Of a stretch of 14,933 nt of DNA, positions 6,202 to 13,044 are shown piece after piece. The stretch comes from JAQGMJ01 sp036271855 (GTDB taxonomy: Bacteria; Pseudomonadota; Gammaproteobacteria; Burkholderiales; JAEUOS01). How positions within the stretch are numbered: the stretch's first letter is position 1; each line of letters opens with the position of its first letter. The DNA lies in NCBI GenBank assembly GCA_036271855.1, contig DATAZV010000172.1:1-14933 (forward strand), in the 5' to 3' direction. Both the position numbers and the translations under genes were made by a program. The notes below the pieces were generated by a model. The model searched no databases, was not told the origin of the DNA, and saw nothing but the letters and a program-made list of their open reading frames with translations.

Positions 6202-8346
6202 ATGGCCGCAGCCGCCGCCTTCACAGACCTCAGGATAGCCGGCAAATACCGCGAGATCGTCTTCGCGGTGGCCTGCTTCCTGGTCTTCGACCTCGCCGTG
6301 CTGGGCCTGAACGTCGTCATCTCGACGCAGATTTCCGCTGACGCCCAGGCGATCAACCTCGCCGGCCGCCAGCGCATGCTGTCGCAGCGCATCGCCAAGG
6401 TGCTGTTCAGCATGCAGGCGCGCTCGCCCGCCCTGGAAGGCGCCGAGCTGACCGACGCGCACACCGAGCTGGGCCGCAGCGCCACCTTGTTCAGCGCCAC
6501 CCTGGACGCCTTCGCCCACGGCGGCGTGGTCAGCGGCGGCGACGGCCAGCCGGCGCAACTGGCCGCGCTGGCCAGCACTCACGGCCAGGAAATCCTCACC
6601 CAGGCCGGCACCGCCTGGCAACCCTGGTCCGCCGCGCTGGCGCCCCTGCTGGCGGGCGATCCCGACCCCGAAGCCCTGGGCCGCGCCAGCGCCGCCGCGC
6701 ACGCCGCCAACCCAGTGCTGCTCGACCTGATGAACCAGCTCACCAGCGAGGTCGAAGCCCTGGCGCGCCGGCAGACCACCCGGCTGCGCCTGGTGCAGGC
6801 CGTCGGCGTACTGCTGGCGCTGGCCAACTTCTGCTTCATCCTGCTGCGCTTCACCCGCCGGCTGTCGGCCAGCGAACACGCCGCGCAAGCCGCGCAGCGC
6901 GAGATCGGGCAGATCCTCGGCAGCGTGCGCGAAGGCCTGTTCCTGATCGACCGCGAGCGCCGCATCGGCACCCAGGCCACCGCCTCGCTCGCCGCCATCC
7001 TCGGCCATCCGGCGCAGCCGGGCGCGCCCTTTGCTGATCTTCTGCAAGCCCTGGCCGAGCCGCGCGCCTGCGCCGCCGCCGCCGACTACATCGACCTGCT
7101 GTTCGAAGCCAAGATCAAACCCGCCCTGATGGACGAACTCAATCCGCTGGTGCAATTGCGCGTCCAGGCCCCCGCGGGTGAACCGGGCGCCGAGCGCCAC
7201 CTCAGCTTTCGCTTCACCCCGGTGAGCGAGGCCGGCGGCGGCGCGCGCGCCGTCTCGCACCTGCTGGTGGCGGTGGCCGACATCAGCGCGCAAATGCGCA
7301 TGCAGCGCGAACTCGCCTCCGCGCGCCACCAGGCCAAGGGCGAGATCGAAATGCTGCTTGGCATGCTCGGCAGCAACCCCGGGGCGCTGGAAGCCTTCGC
7401 GCGCGATTCCGAGGCCGCGCTGCGCGAAGCCAACCATCGCCTGCGCCACCCCGGCATCGACCCCGCCGGCGTGCGCGTCACCATCGACGCGGTATTCCGC
7501 CTGGTGCACGGCATCAAGGGCGACGCCGCCTCGATGGGCCTGGGCCTGTTCGAAACCCAGGCGCACGCCTTCGAAAGCCGGCTGGCCGCGCTGCGCGAAC
7601 AGGCGCAGCTCTCGGCCGCCGACCTGCTCGGCCTGCCACTGCAACTGGAGGAATTCTACGAGCGCCTGAGCCTGATCCGCGCCTTCGCCGACCAGATCGC
7701 CCGCGCCGCTGCCCAGGTGGCGCCCCTGGACGCCGAGGCCTCTCTCGACGCCGCGCCCGCCGGCGCGCAACTCGACCTCTCCCTGACCCAGCTGGCGCAG
7801 CGCATCGCGCAGGACATGCACAAGACCGTGGAGGTGGAAACCAGCCTGGACCAGCTTGCCGCCCTGGCGCCGGCCACCGCCAAGCACGTCAAGGACATCG
7901 CCCTGCAACTGGCGCGCAACGCCATCGCCCACGGCATCGAAGGGCCGGAGGAACGCGAGCGCCTGTCCAAGCCGGCGGCGGGGCGTCTGGAGGTACGCCT
8001 GTCGCGCATCGCCCCCGCCGAGGGCGAGGCCGACGGCGAATACGAGCTACTGCTGCGCGACGACGGCCGCGGCCTCAACCCCCAAGCCATTCGCGAGGCC
8101 CTCACCGCCAGCGGGCGCTACACCCCCGCCCAGCTCGACGAGCTGGACGATCGCCAGATCATGATGAAGATTTTCGAACCCGGCTTTTCCACCGCTGTCC
8201 AAACCGGCGAGGAAGCCGGGCGCGACGCCGGGCGCGGCGTTGGCCTGGATCTTGTTAACGACAAGATCGGGCGCCTGGGCGGGCGCCTGCGCCTGGCTTC
8301 GCAGCCGGGGCGTTATACTGAATTCGCGGTACGGTTTGCAGGATAA
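6202..8346 (+). CDS. Membrane sensor histidine kinase: NarX/PilJ-type nitrate-sensor domain, PAS-like, HPt and CheA-like ATPase
   Basis: A 714-residue protein not recognised as a named gene. Membrane helix 1 is about 18-41 and helix 2 about 196-217, leaving a periplasmic domain of about 155 residues. It opens with DAQAINLAGRQRMLSQR (47-63), closely matching the nitrate-binding P-box of NarX/NarQ (family PilJ/NarX-like), with R58 aligning with the nitrate-contacting arginine. A PAS-like region follows (about 233-370), then an HPt domain with HGIKGDA (phospho-accepting H436). The ATPase core has an N-box ARNAIAHGIE (N573), DDGRG (D620/D621) and GRGVGLDLV (G677-G681). These are of CheA type, not NarX type, but there is no CheW-binding (P5) domain, so the kinase should work outside a chemoreceptor array. 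AGGA sits about 10 bases before the ATG. It follows nrtD and precedes a CheY-like and a CheX-like gene. Nitrate sensing is inferred from P-box and location. Confidence 0.88.
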   Translation: MAAAAAFTDLRIAGKYREIVFAVACFLVFDLAVLGLNVVISTQISADAQAINLAGRQRMLSQRIAKVLFSMQARSPALEGAELTDAHTELGRSATLFSATLDAFAHGGVVSGGDGQPAQLAALASTHGQEILTQAGTAWQPWSAALAPLLAGDPDPEALGRASAAAHAANPVLLDLMNQLTSEVEALARRQTTRLRLVQAVGVLLALANFCFILLRFTRRLSASEHAAQAAQREIGQILGSVREGLFLIDRERRIGTQATASLAAILGHPAQPGAPFADLLQALAEPRACAAAADYIDLLFEAKIKPALMDELNPLVQLRVQAPAGEPGAERHLSFRFTPVSEAGGGARAVSHLLVAVADISAQMRMQRELASARHQAKGEIEMLLGMLGSNPGALEAFARDSEAALREANHRLRHPGIDPAGVRVTIDAVFRLVHGIKGDAASMGLGLFETQAHAFESRLAALREQAQLSAADLLGLPLQLEEFYERLSLIRAFADQIARAAAQVAPLDAEASLDAAPAGAQLDLSLTQLAQRIAQDMHKTVEVETSLDQLAALAPATAKHVKDIALQLARNAIAHGIEGPEERERLSKPAAGRLEVRLSRIAPAEGEADGEYELLLRDDGRGLNPQAIREALTASGRYTPAQLDELDDRQIMMKIFEPGFSTAVQTGEEAGRDAGRGVGLDLVNDKIGRLGGRLRLASQPGRYTEFAVRFAG

Positions 8347-8361
8347 TTCAGCAGGATGATG

Positions 8362-8775
8362 ATGCCGCCCGAGTCCCCTGAGAGCCCAGCCATGCGTTTG
8401 CTGATCGTCGACGACTCCAACCTGATCCGCACCTTCATCGCGCGCATCGTCGCCAACAAGGGCTACGCGCCGGAGTCCGGCCTGCCCGGCCTGCGCATCG
8501 TCGGCCTCGCGCGCACCGGCACCGAAGCCGTCGAACTGGCGCGCCAGACCACGCCCGACATCGTCACGCTCGACATCACCATGCCGGAAATGGACGGCCT
8601 GGAATGCCTGGATCAATTGATGCAGATCGTCCCGCGCGCCCGCGTGCTGATGGTCTCGGCCCTGTCGGACAAGGCCACCGCCTTGAGTGCGCTGAAAAAG
8701 GGCGCGCGCGGCTTTTTGCACAAGCCCTTCACCGAGGAAGACCTGGTCAACGCCCTGCGCGAGGTGCTGGCATGA
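8362..8775 (+). CDS. CheY-like single-domain response regulator
   Basis: A receiver domain with no output domain. It shows the acidic pair VDDS, the phospho-accepting aspartate in TLDITMPEMDG (codon 8572-8574), the switch Ser in MVSALS and the Lys in HKPF. Three ATGs at 8356, 8359 and 8362 lie in frame; 8362 is preferred because AGGA lies 5 bases upstream. An internal ATG at 8392 (MRLLIVDDS) would give the textbook CheY N-terminus but has a poorer ribosome site. It should receive phosphate from the kinase encoded 15 bases upstream. With no DNA-binding domain, it must act by protein contact. Its stop overlaps the start of the CheX-like gene (ATGA), suggesting coupled translation. Confidence 0.93.
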   Translation: MPPESPESPAMRLLIVDDSNLIRTFIARIVANKGYAPESGLPGLRIVGLARTGTEAVELARQTTPDIVTLDITMPEMDGLECLDQLMQIVPRARVLMVSALSDKATALSALKKGARGFLHKPFTEEDLVNALREVLA

Positions 8776-9257
8776 GCGCATTGACCACCGGCGACCTGCA
8801 GGTGATCACCGAGGCGGCGCAAAGCTACTTCAGCCGCCTGACCAGGGAGGCGGCGCGGGTCTCCGCCGCCTACCTGGCCGAGCGCCACGCCCTGCCGGAA
8901 TTCGACTACACCGGCCTGATCCGGGTCTCCGGCTCGCATCGCGGCTGCGTCTATTTCACCGCGCCGAAAATGATGATGCGCTACCTGCTGCTGTCGGTTG
9001 GCGAAACCCTGCAGGGCGACGAGATTTTCATGGACGCCGCCGGCGAGATCGCCAACACCATCGCCGGCAACGCGCGCAAGCACTTCGGCGAAAAAATGGA
9101 AATCTCGGTGCCCACCACCCTCAAGGGCGCGGGACTGGAAGAGCTCGGGCGCAGCGGCGTCCTGCAGATTTTGCGCGAGCGGCCGATGGTCATCAACATC
9201 CAGTGGCAAACCATGGCGGCCGCGCTGGTGGTGGACCTGGAAACTGCGGCGGCCTGA
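8772..9257 (+). CDS. cheX: CheX-type CheY-P phosphatase
   Basis: A 161-residue CheX/CheC-family protein. These dephosphorylate CheY-P without being phosphorylated themselves, using a Glu and an Asn that orient water at the aspartyl phosphate. The signature is visible as MDAAGEIANTIAGN, with E92 and N95 in the expected E-x-x-N spacing and the following GN. A central segment (about 52-75, GCVYFTAPKMMMRYLL) and the late PTTLKG motif also fit the CheX domain. The ATG overlaps the regulator's TGA (ATGA, 8772-8775), so the pair is translationally coupled and the regulator is its obvious substrate. No flagellar or chemotaxis gene is adjacent, so it most likely serves the nitrate-linked kinase and not motility; this is inference. 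Confidence 0.85.
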   Translation: MSALTTGDLQVITEAAQSYFSRLTREAARVSAAYLAERHALPEFDYTGLIRVSGSHRGCVYFTAPKMMMRYLLLSVGETLQGDEIFMDAAGEIANTIAGNARKHFGEKMEISVPTTLKGAGLEELGRSGVLQILRERPMVINIQWQTMAAALVVDLETAAA

Positions 9258-9266
9258 AACGAACGC

Positions 9267-9280
9267 GAGCCGGCCGGCTC
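9267..9280. terminator. Palindrome between converging cheX-like and receiver-kinase genes
   Basis: GAGCCGGCCGGCTC is a perfect 14-base palindrome lying 9 bases after the CheX-like stop and overlapping the stop codon of the converging receiver-kinase gene (9281-9279). It can fold as a 5-base-pair stem with a GGCC loop on either strand and may act as a shared terminator. There is no T tract on either side, so support is weak. Confidence 0.3.
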
Positions 9281-10484
9281 AGATGGTGTTCAGTTGCAGC
9301 GCCTCCAGCGCCTCCAGCAATTCGCCGGTGCTGCCGTAGCGATCCGCCGGCTCCTTGGCCAGCATGCGGTCGAGTACCGGCTGGAACATCGCCGCCTGCG
9401 GCGGCAGCGGCGGCGGCAGGCTGTGGATATGCTTGAACACGATCGCCTGGTGGTTGTTGCCGTCGAAGGGCTTGACCCCGGTCAGCAGCTCGTAGGTCAC
9501 CACGCCGAGGTTGTAGATGTCGGTCCACGGCCCGATCGGCCCGCTCATCGCCTGCTCCGGCGCCAGGTAGGCCGGGGTGCCCAGCACCTCGCCGGTGGCG
9601 GTGAGCGAAATGTTTTGCTGCACCAGTTTCGCCAGGCCGAAATCGGCGATCACGAAATCGCTGGTGGAGCGGATCATGATGTTGGCCGGCTTGATGTCGC
9701 GGTGCACGATGCCGGCGCCGTGCAGCGCCCCCAAGCCCTGTGCCACCTGCGAAACCACCCGCCGCACCAGCGCCGGCGCCAGCCCCTCGCCGATAAAACC
9801 GGCGAGGTCGCCGCGCGGGAAATATTCGAACGCCACATAGAGCAGGTCCTGGCCAACGCCGTGCTCGTAGACCGTGGCCAACTGCGGGTGCGCCACCGCC
9901 GAGGCGATTTCCACCTCGCGCGAAAAGCGCCCGAGCTGGCGCGCGTCGGCCTGGCGGCGGGTGCGAAACAGCTTGATCGCCGCGTCGCGGCTGCGGTCGT
10001 CGGCGCGGCGCCCGTAGTGGATTTCCGAAGAAGTGCCGCGCGCCAGCAGGCGCTCCAGCACATAGCTGCCGATCTGCACCGGCAGGCCGCCGCCGGCCGG
10101 CCCCCGCTTTGATTGTCCCTGGCGCTCCAGGCGGGTGCGCACCGCGGTCAATACATCCGGCCCGGCCAGCGGTTTCGCCAGGAAGTCGTCGGCGCCCAGC
10201 TCCATGCCCGTGCGCAGGTAGCGCTTCGGGTCCAGCGAGGTGATCAGGATGATCGGCAGGCCGGCCGTGGCCGGCTCGCTGCGCAGGCGCTGCAGAATTT
10301 CCATGCCGTTGATCCCGGGCAGCAGCAGGTCGATCAGCAGCAGCTCGGGAACCTCGTTTTTCAGCTCCTCGAACATCTCCTCGCCGCTGCCGACCCCGGT
10401 TACCTCGTAACCGTCGCTGCGCAGCAGGGCCTGCAGCCAGCCGCAGATCGCCTCGTCGTCGTCGACCACCAGAATGCGTGCCAT
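9279..10484 (-). CDS. Response-regulator receiver fused to a Ser/Thr protein kinase
   Basis: A 401-residue soluble protein. Residues about 1-125 are a receiver domain: acidic DDD (8-10), phospho-accepting D52 in LLLIDLLLPG, ITS switch residue and KPL lysine. After a short Gly/Pro/Arg linker, residues about 137-395 form a eukaryotic-like kinase with AAIKLF lysine K171, HRDIKPANI (D263), DFG (D281), YLAPEQ and a closing RYGSTGELL. The glycine loop (ARGTSSEIHYG) is poor in glycine. No membrane helix or PASTA repeat is seen. It would couple a His-Asp phosphorelay to Ser/Thr phosphorylation; the neighbouring sensor kinase is the obvious candidate donor, but this is inferred. It converges on the CheX-like gene with 21 bases between stops and is divergent from a methyltransferase gene. 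The upstream ribosome site is poor. Confidence 0.92.
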   Translation of the reverse strand: MARILVVDDDEAICGWLQALLRSDGYEVTGVGSGEEMFEELKNEVPELLLIDLLLPGINGMEILQRLRSEPATAGLPIILITSLDPKRYLRTGMELGADDFLAKPLAGPDVLTAVRTRLERQGQSKRGPAGGGLPVQIGSYVLERLLARGTSSEIHYGRRADDRSRDAAIKLFRTRRQADARQLGRFSREVEIASAVAHPQLATVYEHGVGQDLLYVAFEYFPRGDLAGFIGEGLAPALVRRVVSQVAQGLGALHGAGIVHRDIKPANIMIRSTSDFVIADFGLAKLVQQNISLTATGEVLGTPAYLAPEQAMSGPIGPWTDIYNLGVVTYELLTGVKPFDGNNHQAIVFKHIHSLPPPLPPQAAMFQPVLDRMLAKEPADRYGSTGELLEALEALQLNTI

Positions 10485-10520
10485 AGTCCAGCCGCGCGAC
10501 AGGGCGCGAATCGAGGAAAA

Positions 10521-10537
10521 TACAATCCTCTATTGTA
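10521..10537. promoter_or_regulatory. Palindromic site between divergent genes
   Basis: TACAATCCTCTATTGTA is a perfect inverted repeat with 6-base arms and a 5-base spacer, about 37 bases before the receiver-kinase ATG and 94 bases before the methyltransferase ATG. TACAAT is also a good -10 hexamer on both strands, so this may be two overlapping divergent -10 boxes, an operator, or both. No convincing -35 box accompanies either one. It is AT-rich against a very GC-rich background, which makes chance less likely. Confidence 0.4.
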
Positions 10538-10630
10538 GTCGTTGCGCGGCTCTCGGCTGTTTCAAGCCGGTAAAAACCGCGACGCCTTAAGACAAACCCG
10601 GGCAATCCCGGGCAAGCCCCCGCCACTCCC

Positions 10631-11347
10631 ATGCACGCCAATTCCCGTATAGTCGAAAGCACCCAACAGGCGCCGCACCGGCAACTCGCCGCGCTGCTGC
10701 GGCGCCATGCCCAAAACCCGTTCCGCAAGCCGCCGGCGTCCTACAGCGTGGCCGCTTTCGAACAGCTGCTGGCGGCGTGGGACGGCCGCGCGCCCCTGCT
10801 GCTGGACGCCGGCTGCGGCACCGGCGCCAGCACCCGGGCGCTGGCGCGCCTGCATCCGGATTGCCTGGCCATCGGGGTGGACCAGTCCGCCGCCCGCCTG
10901 GCCCAGGGCGCCAACGCCATGCGGGCCGAAGCGGTGCCGCCCAACCTGTTGCTGCTGCGTGCCGATGTGGTCGATATCTGGGGCCTCTTGGCCGCGCGCG
11001 GCATGCGCCTGGCGCGGCACTACCTGCTCTACCCCAACCCCTGGCCGAAGCCGGCGCAGGTGATGCGCCGCTGGCCGGCGCACCCGGCCTTCCCGCTGGT
11101 GCTGGGCTTAAGCGGCCGGCTGGAGTGCCGCAGCAACTGGCGCGTGTATGTGGAGGAATTCAGCGCCGCCCTCGGCCTGCTGCGCGGCGCGGCGCCGCCC
11201 TGCGAAATTTTTGACCCCGAGGAGGCGCTCACGCCCTTCGAGCGCAAGTACCGCGACTCCGGCCACACCCTGTGGCGCGCGGCGGCCGATCTCGACACTG
11301 CCACTGCCGGCGCCCGCGTGGTGGAACTCAGCCCAGCAGCGCCTTGA
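10631..11347 (+). CDS. TrmB-like SAM-dependent tRNA (guanine-N7) methyltransferase
   Basis: A 238-residue cytoplasmic methyltransferase. Motif I for S-adenosylmethionine is DAGCGTG (59-65), and the TrmB hallmark is YPNPWPK (134-140) followed by two arginines (MRRW). SNWRVYVEEF later in the protein matches the SNxxxYxxEF segment of TrmB, and TPFERKY near the end matches the TxFExK element. TrmB methylates G46 in the variable loop of tRNA. The usual TrmB motif is PDPWPK; here Asp is Asn, so this may be a divergent paralogue and not the main housekeeping enzyme. A tandem 10-base repeat (CCCGGGCAA plus one base, about 10597-10616) lies just upstream. There is no good ribosome site. The last 20 bases overlap the end of the converging GlcG-like gene. 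Confidence 0.8.
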   Translation: MHANSRIVESTQQAPHRQLAALLRRHAQNPFRKPPASYSVAAFEQLLAAWDGRAPLLLDAGCGTGASTRALARLHPDCLAIGVDQSAARLAQGANAMRAEAVPPNLLLLRADVVDIWGLLAARGMRLARHYLLYPNPWPKPAQVMRRWPAHPAFPLVLGLSGRLECRSNWRVYVEEFSAALGLLRGAAPPCEIFDPEEALTPFERKYRDSGHTLWRAAADLDTATAGARVVELSPAAP

Positions 11348-11735
11348 TGCCCGCCTCGGCGATCTGCGCGTCCTCGAAAGACTTGACGCCGGAAGCGCCC
11401 ACCGCGCCGACGCACTGGCCCTCGACCATGATCGGCAGCGCGCCTTCCATGTGCAGCATGCCCGGCATCATGGTGGCGGAAACGCGGCCGTCCTTGTTCA
11501 CCATCTCTTCGTAAACCTTGGAGGGCTTGCGGCCCCAGGCGGCGGTGCGTGCCTTGCCTTCGGAGACACGCACGGTGGAAATACCGGCGCCGTCCATGCG
11601 CTGCAGCCACAGCAGGTGGCCGCCGTCGTCGACGATGGAAATGGCCACCGCCCAATGGTTGGCCACGGCATGCGCTTCGCAAGCATGGGCGATGGTCTTG
11701 CAGTCTTCCAGGGTCAGGCAGGGTTTGGTTTTCAT
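11328..11735 (-). CDS. GlcG/HbpS-family heme-binding-like protein
   Basis: A 135-residue single-domain protein of the GlcG/HbpS (DUF336) family, small proteins some of which bind heme or serve as accessory subunits; the exact role is usually unknown. Typical segments are AISIVDDGGHLLWLQRMDGA, the Lys-rich middle (EGKARTAAWGRKPSK) and a closing GAVGASGVKSFEDAQIAEAGI. There is no signal peptide. The start is taken at the ATG at 11735; a TTG four codons upstream (11747) is possible, and neither has a clear ribosome site. Its stop overlaps the 3' end of the converging methyltransferase gene by 20 bases. No functional link to the neighbours is apparent. Confidence 0.87.
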   Translation of the reverse strand: MKTKPCLTLEDCKTIAHACEAHAVANHWAVAISIVDDGGHLLWLQRMDGAGISTVRVSEGKARTAAWGRKPSKVYEEMVNKDGRVSATMMPGMLHMEGALPIMVEGQCVGAVGASGVKSFEDAQIAEAGIKALLG

Positions 11736-11776
11736 GTTGATGGGCAAGGAGTAAAGCCGGTCACCGGCAGGCGCGC

Positions 11777-11782
11777 AGTATA
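11777..11782 (-). promoter_or_regulatory. Possible -10 box for the GlcG-like gene
   Basis: On the minus strand the sequence reads TATACT, one base from the consensus -10, about 42 bases before the ATG at 11735. No good -35 hexamer is found at 16-18 bases, so the call is weak. Confidence 0.3.
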
Positions 11783-11807
11783 GCCGCCGCGGGCCCGGTT
11801 CATCGAA

Positions 11808-11835
11808 TTGTCACAGTGGTTCTTTATGCTATGCG
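11808..11835 (+). promoter_or_regulatory. Possible sigma-70 promoter for the metal transporter
   Basis: TTGTCA (11808-11813) is followed after 16 bases by TATGCG (11830-11835). It lies in a locally AT-rich patch upstream of the short ORF at 11861 and the transporter gene. The -10 match is modest. Confidence 0.35.
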
Positions 11836-11860
11836 TTAGCGAGGCGCGCGATCACGAAAA

Positions 11861-11920
11861 ATGAGCGACGAACAACAACACACCCCGGCCGCGCCGCCCT
11901 TTCGGCTCCCGCACGCATGA
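11861..11920 (+). CDS. Short upstream ORF overlapping the transporter start
   Basis: A 19-residue frame (MSDEQQHTPAAPPFRLPHA) whose TGA at 11918-11920 overlaps the transporter ATG at 11917-11919 (ATGA). The transporter ATG itself has no ribosome site, so translation of this leader peptide could couple to it. Alternatively, the peptide could be the original N-terminus of the transporter separated by a frameshift. It has no recognisable domain and only a poor ribosome site (GAAAAA). The frame is real; its expression is conjecture. Confidence 0.3.
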   Translation: MSDEQQHTPAAPPFRLPHA

Positions 11921-12921
11921 ATCTCAACGACACTTACGGGCCGGACGCCGCCGGCCTGATCTGCGGCTACGTGTTCGCCCCCGGCGAGCACGGCCGCAAG
12001 GTCAGCGCCGCCGAGGCGCAGGAGTGGCTCAGGCTGAAGGCCGGGGACGGCAGCTTCGTCTGGCTGCATTTCAACCTGGCGCACGCCGCCTGCCACAAGT
12101 GGCTCAAGCAAAACCTGGCGCTGACCGACGCCTTCTACGAAACCCTGCGCGAAGAGTCGCGTTCCACCCGCATCGAGTACGCCGATGACGCCCTGATCGC
12201 CGTGGTCAACGACGTGCTGTTCGATTTTTCGCTGGAGGCGCCCGACATCGCCACCCTGTGGGTCAGCGCCGACGCGCGCATGCTGGTGAGCGCGCGCAGC
12301 AAGCCGCTGCGCTCGATCGACCAGTTGCGCAATTCGGTGAACCACGGCGAAACCTTCCGCTCCACCGCCGACCTGCTGGTGCGCCTGCTGCGCGACCAGG
12401 CCGAGGTACTGGTGCGCATCGTGCGCGAAGCCACGCAAAAGACCGATGTGGCCGAAGACAACCTGCTGGCCGGGCGCCTGGAAACCAAGCGCGCCAACCT
12501 CGGCACCTTGCGGCGCGTGCTGGTGCGCCTGCAGCGCCTGCTGGCGCCCGAACCCGCGGCCCTGTTCCGCCTGCTCAACCACCCGCCGGCGTGGATCGCC
12601 GCGCACGACGTGCAGGACCTGCGCGAATCCACCGAGGAATTTTCCACCGCCTTGAACGACATGGCCGGCCTGCTCGAACGCATCAAGCTGCTGCAGGAAG
12701 AAATCGCCGCCATGGTGGGCGAGCAGAACAACCGCAGCCTGTTCGTGCTGACCATCGTCACCGTGCTGGCCCTCCCCATCAACATCATCGCCGGCCTGCT
12801 CGGCATGAACGTCGGCGGCATTCCGCTGGCAAAAGACGATAATGGCTTCTGGGTGATCGTCGGCATCGTGCTCACCTTCACCGTCATCGCGGTGTGGGTC
12901 ACCTTCAGGCGCCGCGACTAG
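11917..12921 (+). CDS. zntB: ZntB/CorA-family metal ion transporter
   Basis: A 334-residue inner-membrane protein of the CorA superfamily, ZntB branch, which moves divalent metal ions (zinc for ZntB) as a pentamer. A long cytoplasmic N-terminal domain with helical stretches (about 150-270) leads to two C-terminal membrane helices, about 274-295 and 310-330. Between them is the GMN motif (296-298) followed by VGGIPL, typical of ZntB. The length matches ZntB (about 325-330 residues). The protein ends in a basic FRRRD tail on the cytoplasmic side. Zinc versus magnesium cannot be decided from sequence. The start ATG overlaps the stop of a short upstream ORF. The stop codon lies inside a perfect inverted repeat. 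Confidence 0.88.
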   Translation: MNLNDTYGPDAAGLICGYVFAPGEHGRKVSAAEAQEWLRLKAGDGSFVWLHFNLAHAACHKWLKQNLALTDAFYETLREESRSTRIEYADDALIAVVNDVLFDFSLEAPDIATLWVSADARMLVSARSKPLRSIDQLRNSVNHGETFRSTADLLVRLLRDQAEVLVRIVREATQKTDVAEDNLLAGRLETKRANLGTLRRVLVRLQRLLAPEPAALFRLLNHPPAWIAAHDVQDLRESTEEFSTALNDMAGLLERIKLLQEEIAAMVGEQNNRSLFVLTIVTVLALPINIIAGLLGMNVGGIPLAKDDNGFWVIVGIVLTFTVIAVWVTFRRRD

Positions 12922-12944
12922 GAGTGCCCTGCCCTAGTCGCGGC
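12911..12944. terminator. Inverted repeat at the 3' end of the metal transporter gene
   Basis: GCCGCGACTAG (12911-12921) and CTAGTCGCGGC (12934-12944) are perfect 11-base inverted arms around a 12-base loop; the left arm contains the transporter's TAG stop. It could act as a transcript-end hairpin, but no T tract follows, so it may stabilise the 3' end or be a protein site. A further direct copy of the 11-mer lies at 13045-13055. Confidence 0.45.
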
Positions 12945-13044
12945 CGCAGCGGGTCCGCGGCGGGCCGCGCTAGCACGGGCGGGCCCCGGCCATGCCACGA
13001 AAAGGCCCTGAAAACGCCCCCTGTTCCGGCCTTGCGCCGGCGCC

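Noticed and set aside
5524..7932. An 802-residue minus-strand open frame antisense to the ABC ATPase and sensor kinase
   Set aside because: It mirrors a GC-rich, G/C-third-position gene. The protein is Gly/Gln/Ala/His-rich low complexity with no domain, while the plus strand encodes intact motifs throughout.
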